Below, one piece after another: positions 31,686-39,770 of a stretch of DNA of 51,746 nt. The stretch spans positions 1-51,746 of IMG/VR virus record IMGVR_UViG_3300028800_000125; one strand, given 5' to 3'. This DNA comes from a virus. The stretch's first letter is position 1. Every line of letters begins with the position of its first letter. The notes below the pieces were generated by a model, which was given only the letters and a program-made list of their open reading frames with translations, was not told the DNA's origin and ran no database searches. The translations under genes were made by a program, and so were the position numbers.

Positions 31686-31774
31686 TGAAACCCCTCCTTC
31701 CATTCCTCTTCGCCGCCGCATTTCTGGGCAACGCTCAGGTGCCGCCAGCGCCGTGCTACGCTTTATTTATCTAG
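31685..31774 (+). pseudogene. 29-codon signal-peptide remnant
   Basis: ATG at 31685 shares a base with the preceding stop (TAATG). It encodes [18 protein letters not shown], a good signal peptide, followed by only 11 residues before TAG. It looks like the start of a secreted protein cut off by deletion or by arrival of the fibre gene. A functional small lysis or toxin peptide is the alternative. Confidence 0.5.
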
Positions 31775-31787
31775 AAACAAATGACTA

Positions 31788-33320
31788 ATGAAGACTCTCT
31801 TAACGACATTTATTATAATGATGGTTGGAATCACTAGCTTGTTGGCTGGAACAGGTAGACCAATTCAGTTCATGAATCCTAATCAGTTCAAGAACTCATC
31901 TAACACAGCAGACTATTATCCGAGTGGTTTTAGTAAACCGGTGATTCTGTATCAGATTGCACTGGTTTACAAGACTAACTATTTGTATCTGACGAATATT
32001 GTCAACCAGACAAATACGTTTAGTGTTACAAATTACACACAAGTTACGTCGCATGTTACTATAACGAACATTGTTAGTGTGACGAATAACCCCGCGTCGA
32101 GTTCTACAAACTACGTTGTAGCTAGTTCTGGTTCGTATAATGACGTTTCATATGCGATTACTGTAGCTCAAACCACAGGTGCTCCAACTGTTTGGATTCC
32201 GGGTGGAACTAATGTGTGGAGTCAAGGGCCTTTAGTTGATGCAGGGATTTCACTCTTATGCAGTAATACTTGTTCTATTCTATTCAACACTAACTCTAGT
32301 ACTGGTTTCTACCTAAGTGCTCAGGGCCAGTTTGTTACAATCTCCAACTTCGTCTTTGACGTGAACCCAACCAACGGGCCTACTGGTTCAGTGATTGATA
32401 TTGATGGTTCTAATGTTTGTTTTCGTATTACTCATTGCACATTGATGCAACCGTCAACAGCTCTTACGCCCTACAATGGAACGACACCTTCGGGGATTCA
32501 TTGCGGAGCTGCACTTTCTTACCCTAACTCTATCAATACTGATGGCCCTTTTGGTTTATTCGATCATTGTAACTTCTACTTCCCCGGAGGGTATGTCTCT
32601 GATTACTTGAACGTACAGTGTAATGGACAAGTGACTGGATACTGTTGGCAGAAGCCTAATAGTTGGGGTACGACTAATAATGTGGTTATTGAGAATTGTA
32701 ACTTCTCGTCTCCGACGAATAATCATTCTTTCAACTCATCTGTCGTGGATGGATGGGGAGGACTCAGAGTTGTGCTTCGCTATTGTAATATAACCAACAT
32801 CGTCGAGACAGTTCATGGGGTTAATAGTGGAGCACCGGGAGTGGCTCAGGGTTCATTGGAACTAGAGATGTACGAGAACAACTGGGTCTTTAATGAGAAT
32901 AATCCTAATAACTTCAACATCCTCCTCTGGATTCGTGGAGGGAGTTGTTACTTCTGGAGTAATAACATTATCAACGCAATGGGTGCGGGACAGTTTGGGA
33001 TTAATGCTTGGGGACATTTTAGTGTGGAGTGTGCGTCTACGACTATATACGACCCATCATATTGTCCTGCACTACTAACCTATCCTGCCAACTATCCCGC
33101 GAGTGAACAAGTAGGTCAGGGTATACTAACTAACTACGTCCACAGTTACCAACCTATCTGTATCTGGAGTAACTCTTGGCCAAACGTGGGGTATAATAAT
33201 TTCTATCTCGGTACAGACTCAGGTGACTCTCCGTTCATTAAACAAGGTATTGATATATTCACCAATACTCCACCAGTTAGTTATACTCCACTCCAATATC
33301 CACATCCACTTAATAATTAA
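31788..33320 (+). CDS. Secreted right-handed beta-helix protein, tailspike-like
   Basis: 510 residues. Signal peptide at 1-20 (MKTLLTTFIIMMVGITSLLA). A linker with repeated TNxxxVTN motifs (residues 60-110) leads to a parallel beta-helix: DVSYAITVAQTTGAPTVWIPGGTN, then repeated N-rich rungs (VIENCNFSS, LRYCNITN). This is the pectate-lyase-like fold of polysaccharide-degrading tailspikes. It may cut host capsule. No catalytic residue set can be named from sequence. Confidence 0.8.
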   Translation: MKTLLTTFIIMMVGITSLLAGTGRPIQFMNPNQFKNSSNTADYYPSGFSKPVILYQIALVYKTNYLYLTNIVNQTNTFSVTNYTQVTSHVTITNIVSVTNNPASSSTNYVVASSGSYNDVSYAITVAQTTGAPTVWIPGGTNVWSQGPLVDAGISLLCSNTCSILFNTNSSTGFYLSAQGQFVTISNFVFDVNPTNGPTGSVIDIDGSNVCFRITHCTLMQPSTALTPYNGTTPSGIHCGAALSYPNSINTDGPFGLFDHCNFYFPGGYVSDYLNVQCNGQVTGYCWQKPNSWGTTNNVVIENCNFSSPTNNHSFNSSVVDGWGGLRVVLRYCNITNIVETVHGVNSGAPGVAQGSLELEMYENNWVFNENNPNNFNILLWIRGGSCYFWSNNIINAMGAGQFGINAWGHFSVECASTTIYDPSYCPALLTYPANYPASEQVGQGILTNYVHSYQPICIWSNSWPNVGYNNFYLGTDSGDSPFIKQGIDIFTNTPPVSYTPLQYPHPLNN

Positions 33321-33327
33321 ACAGAAC

Positions 33328-33663
33328 ATGCAAAACGAAATCATAGTTGGGATTGTAATAGCTCTCGTCTCCTCAGCCTTAGGCTGGGCAGTATCGCAAG
33401 TTACAGTAGGGCGTAAGACTTATGCCGCGATTAGTGATGTGAAACTTGCTATAGAGAAGGCGACCAGTGAAATGAAACTCTCCGCCGAGCGTGCGACAAA
33501 TGATGCGCACAGAGCACAGGATGAGGTTAGCGCAGTTAAAACTGATGTGACTCTTAGAATATCCGGCGTGGTTGGATTGGTTACGAAAGTCTTGGAAACA
33601 GCCGACAAGTTAATTGAGTTAGTAAGAGAACAAAATGCCCGTCTTGACGAGAGGAGCAAATGA
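33328..33663 (+). CDS. Membrane-anchored coiled-coil protein, spanin- or holin-like
   Basis: 111 residues from the ATG at 33328 (MQNEIIVGIVIALVSSALGW). One N-terminal transmembrane helix is followed by a long charged coiled coil. This is the layout of inner-membrane spanins. It starts the probable lysis block. The frame extends to 33223 but that part overlaps the beta-helix gene. Confidence 0.65.
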   Translation: MQNEIIVGIVIALVSSALGWAVSQVTVGRKTYAAISDVKLAIEKATSEMKLSAERATNDAHRAQDEVSAVKTDVTLRISGVVGLVTKVLETADKLIELVREQNARLDERSK

Positions 33664-34013
33664 TCGTTAAGAAATACACAGACTGGAGGACTTGGTGGGA
33701 TGGTTTGAGGACGAACCTAATCAAGTGCATTGGAACAACTGGCACTTCGTGGTTGGGGTCTAATGCGATTGATACTGTTGGGATTCCACACTTACCTCAT
33801 ATCGGACTCAACTGGGAGCAGGCTTGTGGATTATTCGCGGTTCATATCGGGTTTGAAGTATTCAACTACATGAAGACCAATCAACCACAAGTGATAACCG
33901 AACAAGTGGATACAAGCTTTAGCTCTAAGAAACCTTCGGGTGAAGTTGTTACTCAATCGAGTAGCACGTTAACAACAACACCGGTGAAGGTATCGCCGGA
34001 GAAGAGTAATTAA
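33660..34013 (+). CDS. Possible holin-like protein
   Basis: 117 residues, overlapping the previous stop by four bases. Residues 25-75 contain weakly hydrophobic segments (CIGTTGTSWLGSNAI, ACGLFAVHIGFEVFNYM), then a polar Ser/Thr-rich tail. Similar proteins near phage lysis genes are annotated as holins; assignment uncertain. Confidence 0.5.
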   Translation: MIVKKYTDWRTWWDGLRTNLIKCIGTTGTSWLGSNAIDTVGIPHLPHIGLNWEQACGLFAVHIGFEVFNYMKTNQPQVITEQVDTSFSSKKPSGEVVTQSSSTLTTTPVKVSPEKSN

Positions 34014-34016
34014 ACT

Positions 34017-34466
34017 ATGTCATTCTATAGAATGATAGAAGCCTTCGAGCAGTTAACAAACGAGACGACTAGATTGTGTAAGTTAATCAAGTCTCTTGAA
34101 ACCAAACAGAGCTTACAAGAACTGAAAGAAAGTATTATGTCACAGATCACAGACTTCGCCACAAGCGAACAGAACACACTCACCGAGATTCAAACGTCGC
34201 TGAACACTCTCGCAACCGGGATTGCGAATTTGGATTCGATTATTAACGCATTCCAAAACTCTCCGGGGACATTGAGTGTGGAAGATCAAGCGGCTCTGAC
34301 TACGGTTCAGAGTGTTAGTAACGCACTTGCCAAGCAAGCTCAGGGGATTGTGGTTACTCCCCCAGTTGGGCCGAGTGTGGTTACTCCGGCGATTACGCCA
34401 GTTGGTGGTGAGGCTACGCCGTTTACTCCCACGCCGACTACTCAACTCACGCCTCCGGCGAACTAA
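34017..34466 (+). CDS. Coiled-coil protein in the lysis block
   Basis: 149 residues. Helical coiled coil for the first 100 (QLTNETTRLCKLIKSLETKQ and a heptad-rich region), then a Pro/Thr/Val-rich tail. No membrane segment. Unknown role; may be a structural fibre hinge or lysis partner. Confidence 0.6.
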   Translation: MSFYRMIEAFEQLTNETTRLCKLIKSLETKQSLQELKESIMSQITDFATSEQNTLTEIQTSLNTLATGIANLDSIINAFQNSPGTLSVEDQAALTTVQSVSNALAKQAQGIVVTPPVGPSVVTPAITPVGGEATPFTPTPTTQLTPPAN

Positions 34467-34475
34467 TAATTAATC

Positions 34476-34506
34476 TGGTGGGTTAGAGGCTACTAATAAC
34501 CCACCA
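34476..34506 (+). terminator. Hairpin after 34466, possible terminator
   Basis: TGGTGGGTTA / TAACCCACCA, ten perfect pairs with an 11-base loop, followed by CTTTAC. Short T run, so termination would be partial. Confidence 0.55.
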
Positions 34507-34517
34507 CTTTACAAACT

Positions 34518-34682
34518 ATGTCAATAGCTTTAATATTCTGGATAATCATGTTAGTCTGGTTAGTTTTCGGTTGCATAACAAACAAAGCCAACTTAATGAT
34601 CTGGGTAGGTGGACAACTCTTTGAGTGGATTCTTTTCGCTTTGCTAGGATGGGCAGTTTTCGGGCCAGCAATACATCGGTGA
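34518..34682 (+). CDS. 54-residue protein with two membrane helices, holin candidate
   Basis: ATG at 34518 to TGA at 34682. Two hydrophobic helices (IALIFWIIMLVWLVFGC and FEWILFALLGWAVFG) joined by a short polar turn. Small two-helix proteins next to an outer-membrane lipoprotein are typical of class II holins. The leader ends ACAAACTATG, the genome's preferred start. Confidence 0.65.
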   Translation: MSIALIFWIIMLVWLVFGCITNKANLMIWVGGQLFEWILFALLGWAVFGPAIHR

Positions 34683-34697
34683 ATAATTAAACAAAAT

Positions 34698-34952
34698 ATG
34701 AAAAAACTTTTACTTCTAATTCCACTAGCTCTAATTGCTGCTGGATGTAATACCACGACCTTTACTTATACAGGTAAAGATGGTTCAACTCAAACACTTC
34801 GTAACTCACGGGCTGCGTGGAGTTCTGAGAGTTATGACTGGTCATATACCACCAATGGCTGGCACGCTTCGGCGAATAAATCTGGCCCTGACCAAGCGAC
34901 TGTTCAAGCTATCGCAGGGATTGTTAACACAATGGCGATGATGAAGCCATAG
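34698..34952 (+). CDS. Lipoprotein, outer-membrane spanin candidate
   Basis: 84 residues. Signal peptide with lipobox LIAAGC, so Cys18 would be lipidated. The mature chain is polar and short. Position next to membrane and coiled-coil proteins suggests an o-spanin that joins inner and outer membranes at lysis. It also implies a Gram-negative host. Confidence 0.7.
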   Translation: MKKLLLLIPLALIAAGCNTTTFTYTGKDGSTQTLRNSRAAWSSESYDWSYTTNGWHASANKSGPDQATVQAIAGIVNTMAMMKP

Positions 34953-34957
34953 AATCT

Positions 34958-35443
34958 ATGACCTACGGTTTTCAACAGACTAAGTTAGTTGTGGAGTTCG
35001 ATCTCGTTTCAGGGGTTGACTTTCAGTTGAAGGAATACCTCTACTACAACTCCCAACAGTTTGGTCAGTTGAGGACTATGACGGCGAGTGATGGGTTGAG
35101 TGTTCCTAGGATTGTTGAGAACGTGGTTGAGAGATTCGGGCCGTACTTAGCGAGTGGGATAATGCACGACGGGGCGTTTCGAGGTAAGCTAGAACAACTC
35201 CAAGAAGATGGAACGTGGATTCCGTTTATGATAACTGACACGAATGATTCTAGAGCGAATGATCTAATCGAAGAGTGTTTGAAGTCCGAAGGGTGCAGTT
35301 GGCTAGAACGGACAATTATCTATCACATGCTAGGGTTGTTTGGTTGGAAAGCCTTTGATGCTGACCGGATGACATTAAATAACAAACCTTCAACGAGTGA
35401 TATTGCTGCGTTGATTAAACCCATCACAACTCAAGTAGCTTAA
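34958..35443 (+). CDS. DUF1353-like protein
   Basis: 161 residues. The pattern SDGLSVPRIVENVV...GIMHDGAF...SRANDLIEECL...ERTIIYHMLGLFGW is the DUF1353 signature, with a conserved His-Asp and Asp. Phage members commonly lie near lysis genes; a hydrolase or peptidase role has been proposed, not proven. It may assist host lysis together with the secreted lysozyme-like protein at 4566. Confidence 0.75.
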   Translation: MTYGFQQTKLVVEFDLVSGVDFQLKEYLYYNSQQFGQLRTMTASDGLSVPRIVENVVERFGPYLASGIMHDGAFRGKLEQLQEDGTWIPFMITDTNDSRANDLIEECLKSEGCSWLERTIIYHMLGLFGWKAFDADRMTLNNKPSTSDIAALIKPITTQVA

Positions 35444-35517
35444 CTATGTCGCCTGAAACTAAGAGTTCTTGTTTGTTTCTCCCTCGAAGGAGTAGGGCGA
35501 CTATTTCTAACTAATTT
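35444..35517 (+). other. Gap with inverted repeat before the HNH gene
   Basis: GTCGCC near 35448 pairs with GGCGAC near 35496, with inner CTCC / GGAG. A 22-codon frame from 35446 has the AACTATG context but no other support. The element may mark the junction of the inserted endonuclease gene. Confidence 0.4.
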
Positions 35518-36033
35518 ATGAGACATTATATGCCATACAAGACTGGGCCAAAACCACCGCTTACTGTAGAAATGGCTTGCGCAAACAAACATCGTGTTGA
35601 GCATTATACAGAGGCTACTGATAAGTGCTGGAACTGGAAGGGGCCAGTCAATAAAAGCAGCCGTGGAACTTACGGAAACTTAGGAATAGGAAAAGGTCTA
35701 AGGTATTTAGCTCACAGAATCTCATACATGATTCACAAAGGTGATATACCCGACGACATGCTTGTTCTTCATACATGCGACAATACGCTCTGCGTAAATC
35801 CTGAACACCTGTATTTAGGTAGCGATAAGAAAAACACAGATGATAGATTTATAAGGAACAGAAATTTTGGAAAGCTTGTTAAAGAAGATGCGGCCGAAAT
35901 AAAAAGATTGTTGGATGGCGGAGAACATACGCAGGCTGAGATTGCTTCTATGTTTAATATATCTCAAAGCCATGTATCTCACATTTCTACAGGAAGAGAA
36001 TGGAGTCAATATATACCTTATGCCACAACCTAA
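35518..36033 (+). CDS. HNH homing-type endonuclease
   Basis: 171 residues, A/T-richer than its neighbours. The HNH_3-like core is ISYMIHKGDIP...LVLHTCDNTLCVNPEHLYLGS, with the catalytic His and Asn. Residues 120-165 (EIKRLLDGGEHTQAEIASMFNISQSHVSHI) are an HTH that would give target specificity. Free-standing HNH genes move by cutting an allele without the insert. Its last 14 bases overlap the next virion gene. A second ATG lies 12 bases downstream of the first. Confidence 0.85.
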   Translation: MRHYMPYKTGPKPPLTVEMACANKHRVEHYTEATDKCWNWKGPVNKSSRGTYGNLGIGKGLRYLAHRISYMIHKGDIPDDMLVLHTCDNTLCVNPEHLYLGSDKKNTDDRFIRNRNFGKLVKEDAAEIKRLLDGGEHTQAEIASMFNISQSHVSHISTGREWSQYIPYATT

Positions 36034-37270
36034 TTTTCCCCCGTTTGAGTCAGGTGCGGTTATTATTCCCCGAACGCTAAAGCGTTGGTTGGGAGTTAAC
36101 TACCAAGGCGGGCCATTGACTAGGACGATGACCTACATCACTCTGCCGGTGTTTAATGCAGATGTTACTTGGGCTGGGTATTCGGATATTGTTACAGCGT
36201 TCAACGTAGAGGCCCCGAATAACTTCTCGATTAATTCGGCGATTGGGAGTGTGGGGACGCCGAATTTCACACTTTGTATCTCGTATCGAGTTGGGGCGAA
36301 GTTAACTAGGTATATCATCTGGCAAGCTTCTGGGAGTGTGATGGATGTTAATATCCCGATGTATGAAGGCCAGCCGATTTTGAAGAACTTCCGCCTCGAG
36401 GTTTGGAGCACTAGTCAGGGGAATGCTAGTCAGGCGACAGCGATTAACTTCTACACCACCGTAGGCGGAGAGCAGGATTATAGGTATGGAGTTGACCAGC
36501 CATTGGCGGGGAACGATGGGCAGGTAGTTAATTTTACAGACATTAGTGGATTCCTAACTCCCCAAACTGTTCCTACAACTGTTAGTTTAGATGGTGTCGA
36601 TGCTGATGTAATCCAACAATGGGATAATGCAGGCTTTCAAAGTAATTTCACAACATGGATTCCGTCTTACTCTTTGAATGCTCCGGTTAATTTAGTTGGA
36701 ACTAACGCTGCTGCTGGTTATCCTTTTGGTAATGGTCATGCAGTAGAACCAACTCCCGGAATAACAAACTGGACTGCAACTATCGCAACGTTTAGCTCGG
36801 TTATTATTTCATTCATACCAGTTAACGTGGCTGGTTATACTCTACGTTGTGCGGGTTTAGTTACTATCCAAGCAAGTGGCACTGGAACATATAGCATTAA
36901 TGGTCAAGTTGACAGCAGGATAACTACAAACACTAAATGTACTGTAGTAGTTAGAGTCAACGCCGGAGTAGCAGAAGCGGCAGTTTATCCCATCTGGTAC
37001 GGTGTCGCATCAGAGAGTGACTTTGTCACTGTTCCACATCTTGGCAGCAACACTGCCACTAGCGTTATTGTATTTGACGGCTCAGCAATGACAGGAAAAG
37101 TAGCTGAGTTAGTTTGCATAACGTCATATGATGACTTGAATCCTTCGACGCCAATAATGCTCCCGGCGAATATTGTTCAACAATACCTAAACTGGATTAA
37201 GCCTATTTTCACCAACACATTCGTGTTACCAATAACCTTTCCAACAAATGCAGTTTCAACAACTAACTAA
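36020..37270 (+). CDS. Virion protein, tail or fibre related
   Basis: 416 residues from the ATG at 36020 (MPQPNFPPFESGAVIIP). The frame extends further 5' but that part lies within the HNH gene. Beta-rich, Thr/Val/Asn-rich, without signal peptide. It is in a block of large beta proteins that leads to the tail genes. Probably a receptor-binding or base protein; no motif. Confidence 0.6.
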   Translation: MPQPNFPPFESGAVIIPRTLKRWLGVNYQGGPLTRTMTYITLPVFNADVTWAGYSDIVTAFNVEAPNNFSINSAIGSVGTPNFTLCISYRVGAKLTRYIIWQASGSVMDVNIPMYEGQPILKNFRLEVWSTSQGNASQATAINFYTTVGGEQDYRYGVDQPLAGNDGQVVNFTDISGFLTPQTVPTTVSLDGVDADVIQQWDNAGFQSNFTTWIPSYSLNAPVNLVGTNAAAGYPFGNGHAVEPTPGITNWTATIATFSSVIISFIPVNVAGYTLRCAGLVTIQASGTGTYSINGQVDSRITTNTKCTVVVRVNAGVAEAAVYPIWYGVASESDFVTVPHLGSNTATSVIVFDGSAMTGKVAELVCITSYDDLNPSTPIMLPANIVQQYLNWIKPIFTNTFVLPITFPTNAVSTTN

Positions 37271-37276
37271 TTAAAT

Positions 37277-38650
37277 ATGAGTCAACAAGTACTACAACCC
37301 GGCTTTGACCCAACAAGTCTTCCGGGACTTACAGGTGCAGAGATTGGTCAGCTTATTACACAGGCTACCTTCTCCACTTCAATCGGCGGGGTTATCACCA
37401 CTCTCGACGATGCTGGTGGAGTTCCGAGTGTTCCTAATCCAGTGGTTGACACCACTCTAACTACATTCATCTGGGTTCGTGTTGGGTATCCAACCTCCTC
37501 TGGAGTGTTCGTGACGGCATATCTGTGGAATCCAAACTCTGCTAATCCAACAAATCCCTCCCAGTTGCTCAACTGGAATAGTGTAACCTCTGCGTCTATT
37601 GGCCCCGGTGAACTTCAAGGCTTTCAAATTGCTGCGAATACTATTACGGCGGATAAACTAACTGGTGGGATTTCTGCTAGTCAAGTAGTTGGCCTTAGTG
37701 CATTGATGCTTAACGCTCTAACCTCTCAATCATCTCCTGTTCCGGGGGCAATCACTGGGTCATTTGGAACGGGCTTTACTCTGGGGGTGAATGCGTTGAA
37801 TTCTATCAATCAAATCGCTAATGGGATTCTGAATCAGTCGAATAAGTTTTCTGGGACTCCGATTCTTCCGGGGTTTATTGACACAACTCTAGGAAGCCCC
37901 GCCGCGAATAGTGTGGTAATGGCATTGAATGGAACAGGTCAACCCGCTAGTTGGGTACTTAAGGCTATTCTAAATATGCCTGAACCGGATAACCAAGCGG
38001 GGTACATTCCAGTTGCTCGGGCGGATAACTCTATTCATTGGACTACTCCAACAGCAGCATTTCCTGCCGGTTCTATTAGTGCGGTGGCGGAGATTCAAGG
38101 TGGGCAATCTATCACTGTTACGGCAGTTGCAGCTACTACCAATTCATGGACATTGAGTACAGCAGCGACAGGAACTTTAATTGCCGGACAGACTTATGTT
38201 ACTATTGCCGGAATGGGTACGAAGTACGCGAACCTTAACGGAACGTGGCTTGTTACGACAGTTACTACAAATGCTTCATTTGTTGTTGTTACTAGTGGTA
38301 TTATAGCCGGGTCTGGAACTACCACGATTGGGACAGTTAAGTATTGTAACTACATCGGAACATCGAATTTGAATGTGGGTAGTTCTCCGACTATTGTAGA
38401 TGCAGGAACACAGTCTGTTACCTACAATGGAGTTGGACTGTACACAATCTATTTTACCACCCCCAAAGGAAGTGCGAGTTACCTCGTACTCGCCCAAGCA
38501 TCAGATTCTAACTCAATGGCGAATGCCGTCTTTGTTCGAGTTATAGCCAAGAACACAAACTATGTTCAGGTTCTGGTTTATAACTTAGCTGCTGGCAGCG
38601 CAGGTATGTCGGCGATTGACAGTGCAGACGTGTCGGTTATTGTTCTTTAA
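37277..38650 (+). CDS. Tail fibre-like virion protein
   Basis: 457 residues, Thr/Ser/Gly-rich and beta-structured. It contains ITADKLTGGISASQV, similar to repeated fibre-shaft motifs, and a C-terminal domain with GTQSVTYNGVGLYTIYFTTPKG. Lacks a signal peptide. Stop and next start are five bases apart. Confidence 0.65.
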   Translation: MSQQVLQPGFDPTSLPGLTGAEIGQLITQATFSTSIGGVITTLDDAGGVPSVPNPVVDTTLTTFIWVRVGYPTSSGVFVTAYLWNPNSANPTNPSQLLNWNSVTSASIGPGELQGFQIAANTITADKLTGGISASQVVGLSALMLNALTSQSSPVPGAITGSFGTGFTLGVNALNSINQIANGILNQSNKFSGTPILPGFIDTTLGSPAANSVVMALNGTGQPASWVLKAILNMPEPDNQAGYIPVARADNSIHWTTPTAAFPAGSISAVAEIQGGQSITVTAVAATTNSWTLSTAATGTLIAGQTYVTIAGMGTKYANLNGTWLVTTVTTNASFVVVTSGIIAGSGTTTIGTVKYCNYIGTSNLNVGSSPTIVDAGTQSVTYNGVGLYTIYFTTPKGSASYLVLAQASDSNSMANAVFVRVIAKNTNYVQVLVYNLAAGSAGMSAIDSADVSVIVL

Positions 38651-38654
38651 CTCT

Positions 38655-39641
38655 ATGTCTGTTCAATTTATACTTAGCCAAGTCGGAGTGAAGGCGGGGT
38701 TGAATCCCCTAGTTCCGTCTGAACGACTAACTCTGCTTCGATGGCTCAACGAAGCTGCGAGGGAACTCTATACTCAATGTGACCCGCCGGGTTCGTTGAT
38801 GGAGCAGGTCTTTAAAATTAACGGAGACCAGACTATCTCTTGTCCGAGTAACGTGGGACAGATTCGAGCGGTTCGCGAAGCGGATTCACAAATTACTTGG
38901 AGTATCAACCAGATGCGACCGAGGTATAATGTGTTCAACTGGGGAGACTCTTGGAGGAATATTCGGCTGTTGAATATTCGGGCGTTGATGTCCACTGTGT
39001 CGAACGCGTCAGTGGGAGTAGTGAGTGTTGGAGCGGTGGAGAATCCCCCGATTCAAGTAACGGTTTCGGGGCCGACGGTTAATTCGTCGAATGCTTTTGA
39101 GACACTGACGATGACACAAGTTAGTGTGCAGACACAGAACGCATTTACGAACTATGTCTCTGTGAAGAAAGACCGGGTTAATGGATTTGATGTTATCCTG
39201 TCGGATATAGATGGGAAACTCTTAACTACCATCCCGAACAACCAACTAGCTGCGCAGTATCAGATTGTTGACGTGTCGAGTTGTCCTTGGTTGAGTACGT
39301 CGAATAATCCGAATGAACATTACTTAGAGATTCTGTTCAAGATTGCGTTGACAGAGTTGTCGAACGACAGCGATGAATTCGTCTTCGGAAAGAAGTATGA
39401 CGACGTTCTAGTGAATAAGATGTTTCAGCTCTGGTGTGAGGAGCAGGGTAAGGCGGACTTGGCTATTGCATTTGACACTAAGGCGTCGAGGACACTAGCT
39501 AGGTTGAATGAAGACCAGAATAGAGCGACGCAAGATGTGATCGCACTGGTTGCGAATCCGCATGATGAGTTGCTTCCTAGGATTAGATCACAGAGAAGGC
39601 TTTATCGGAGAGGCTATGGACAGAGAGGATTTGGGTATTAA
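38655..39641 (+). CDS. Head-to-tail adaptor or connector-like protein
   Basis: 328 residues from the ATG at 38655. The N terminus LLRWLNEAARELYTQCDP is the helical pattern common to podovirus adaptor proteins, and the C-terminal half is helical (EILFKIALTELSNDSDEF). Its place just before the beta-propeller-like tail protein supports this. Family not identified with certainty. Confidence 0.55.
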   Translation: MSVQFILSQVGVKAGLNPLVPSERLTLLRWLNEAARELYTQCDPPGSLMEQVFKINGDQTISCPSNVGQIRAVREADSQITWSINQMRPRYNVFNWGDSWRNIRLLNIRALMSTVSNASVGVVSVGAVENPPIQVTVSGPTVNSSNAFETLTMTQVSVQTQNAFTNYVSVKKDRVNGFDVILSDIDGKLLTTIPNNQLAAQYQIVDVSSCPWLSTSNNPNEHYLEILFKIALTELSNDSDEFVFGKKYDDVLVNKMFQLWCEEQGKADLAIAFDTKASRTLARLNEDQNRATQDVIALVANPHDELLPRIRSQRRLYRRGYGQRGFGY

Positions 39642-39643
39642 AT

Positions 39644-39769
39644 ATGACCAACCGACAAGCGTGGGTTAAGTTTTACGAAGCTATGAATGTGTGCAGATAC
39701 ATTCAGAGAGAGTTCTTAACATTCGAGGATAACCAGTGGGTTGTTGTTTATAGACATCATTATAACTAG
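39644..39769 (+). CDS. Small protein, 41 residues
   Basis: ATG two bases after the previous stop, ending one base before the next start, so it fills an operon gap exactly. Sequence begins MTNRQAWVKFYEAMNVCR. Unknown role. Confidence 0.55.
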   Translation: MTNRQAWVKFYEAMNVCRYIQREFLTFEDNQWVVVYRHHYN

Positions 39770-39770
39770 T

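Noticed and set aside
34858-34875. Additional sigma-54-like element (TGGCACGCTTCGGC)
   Set aside because: GG-GC spacing is 11, not 12, and it lies inside the lipoprotein coding sequence.
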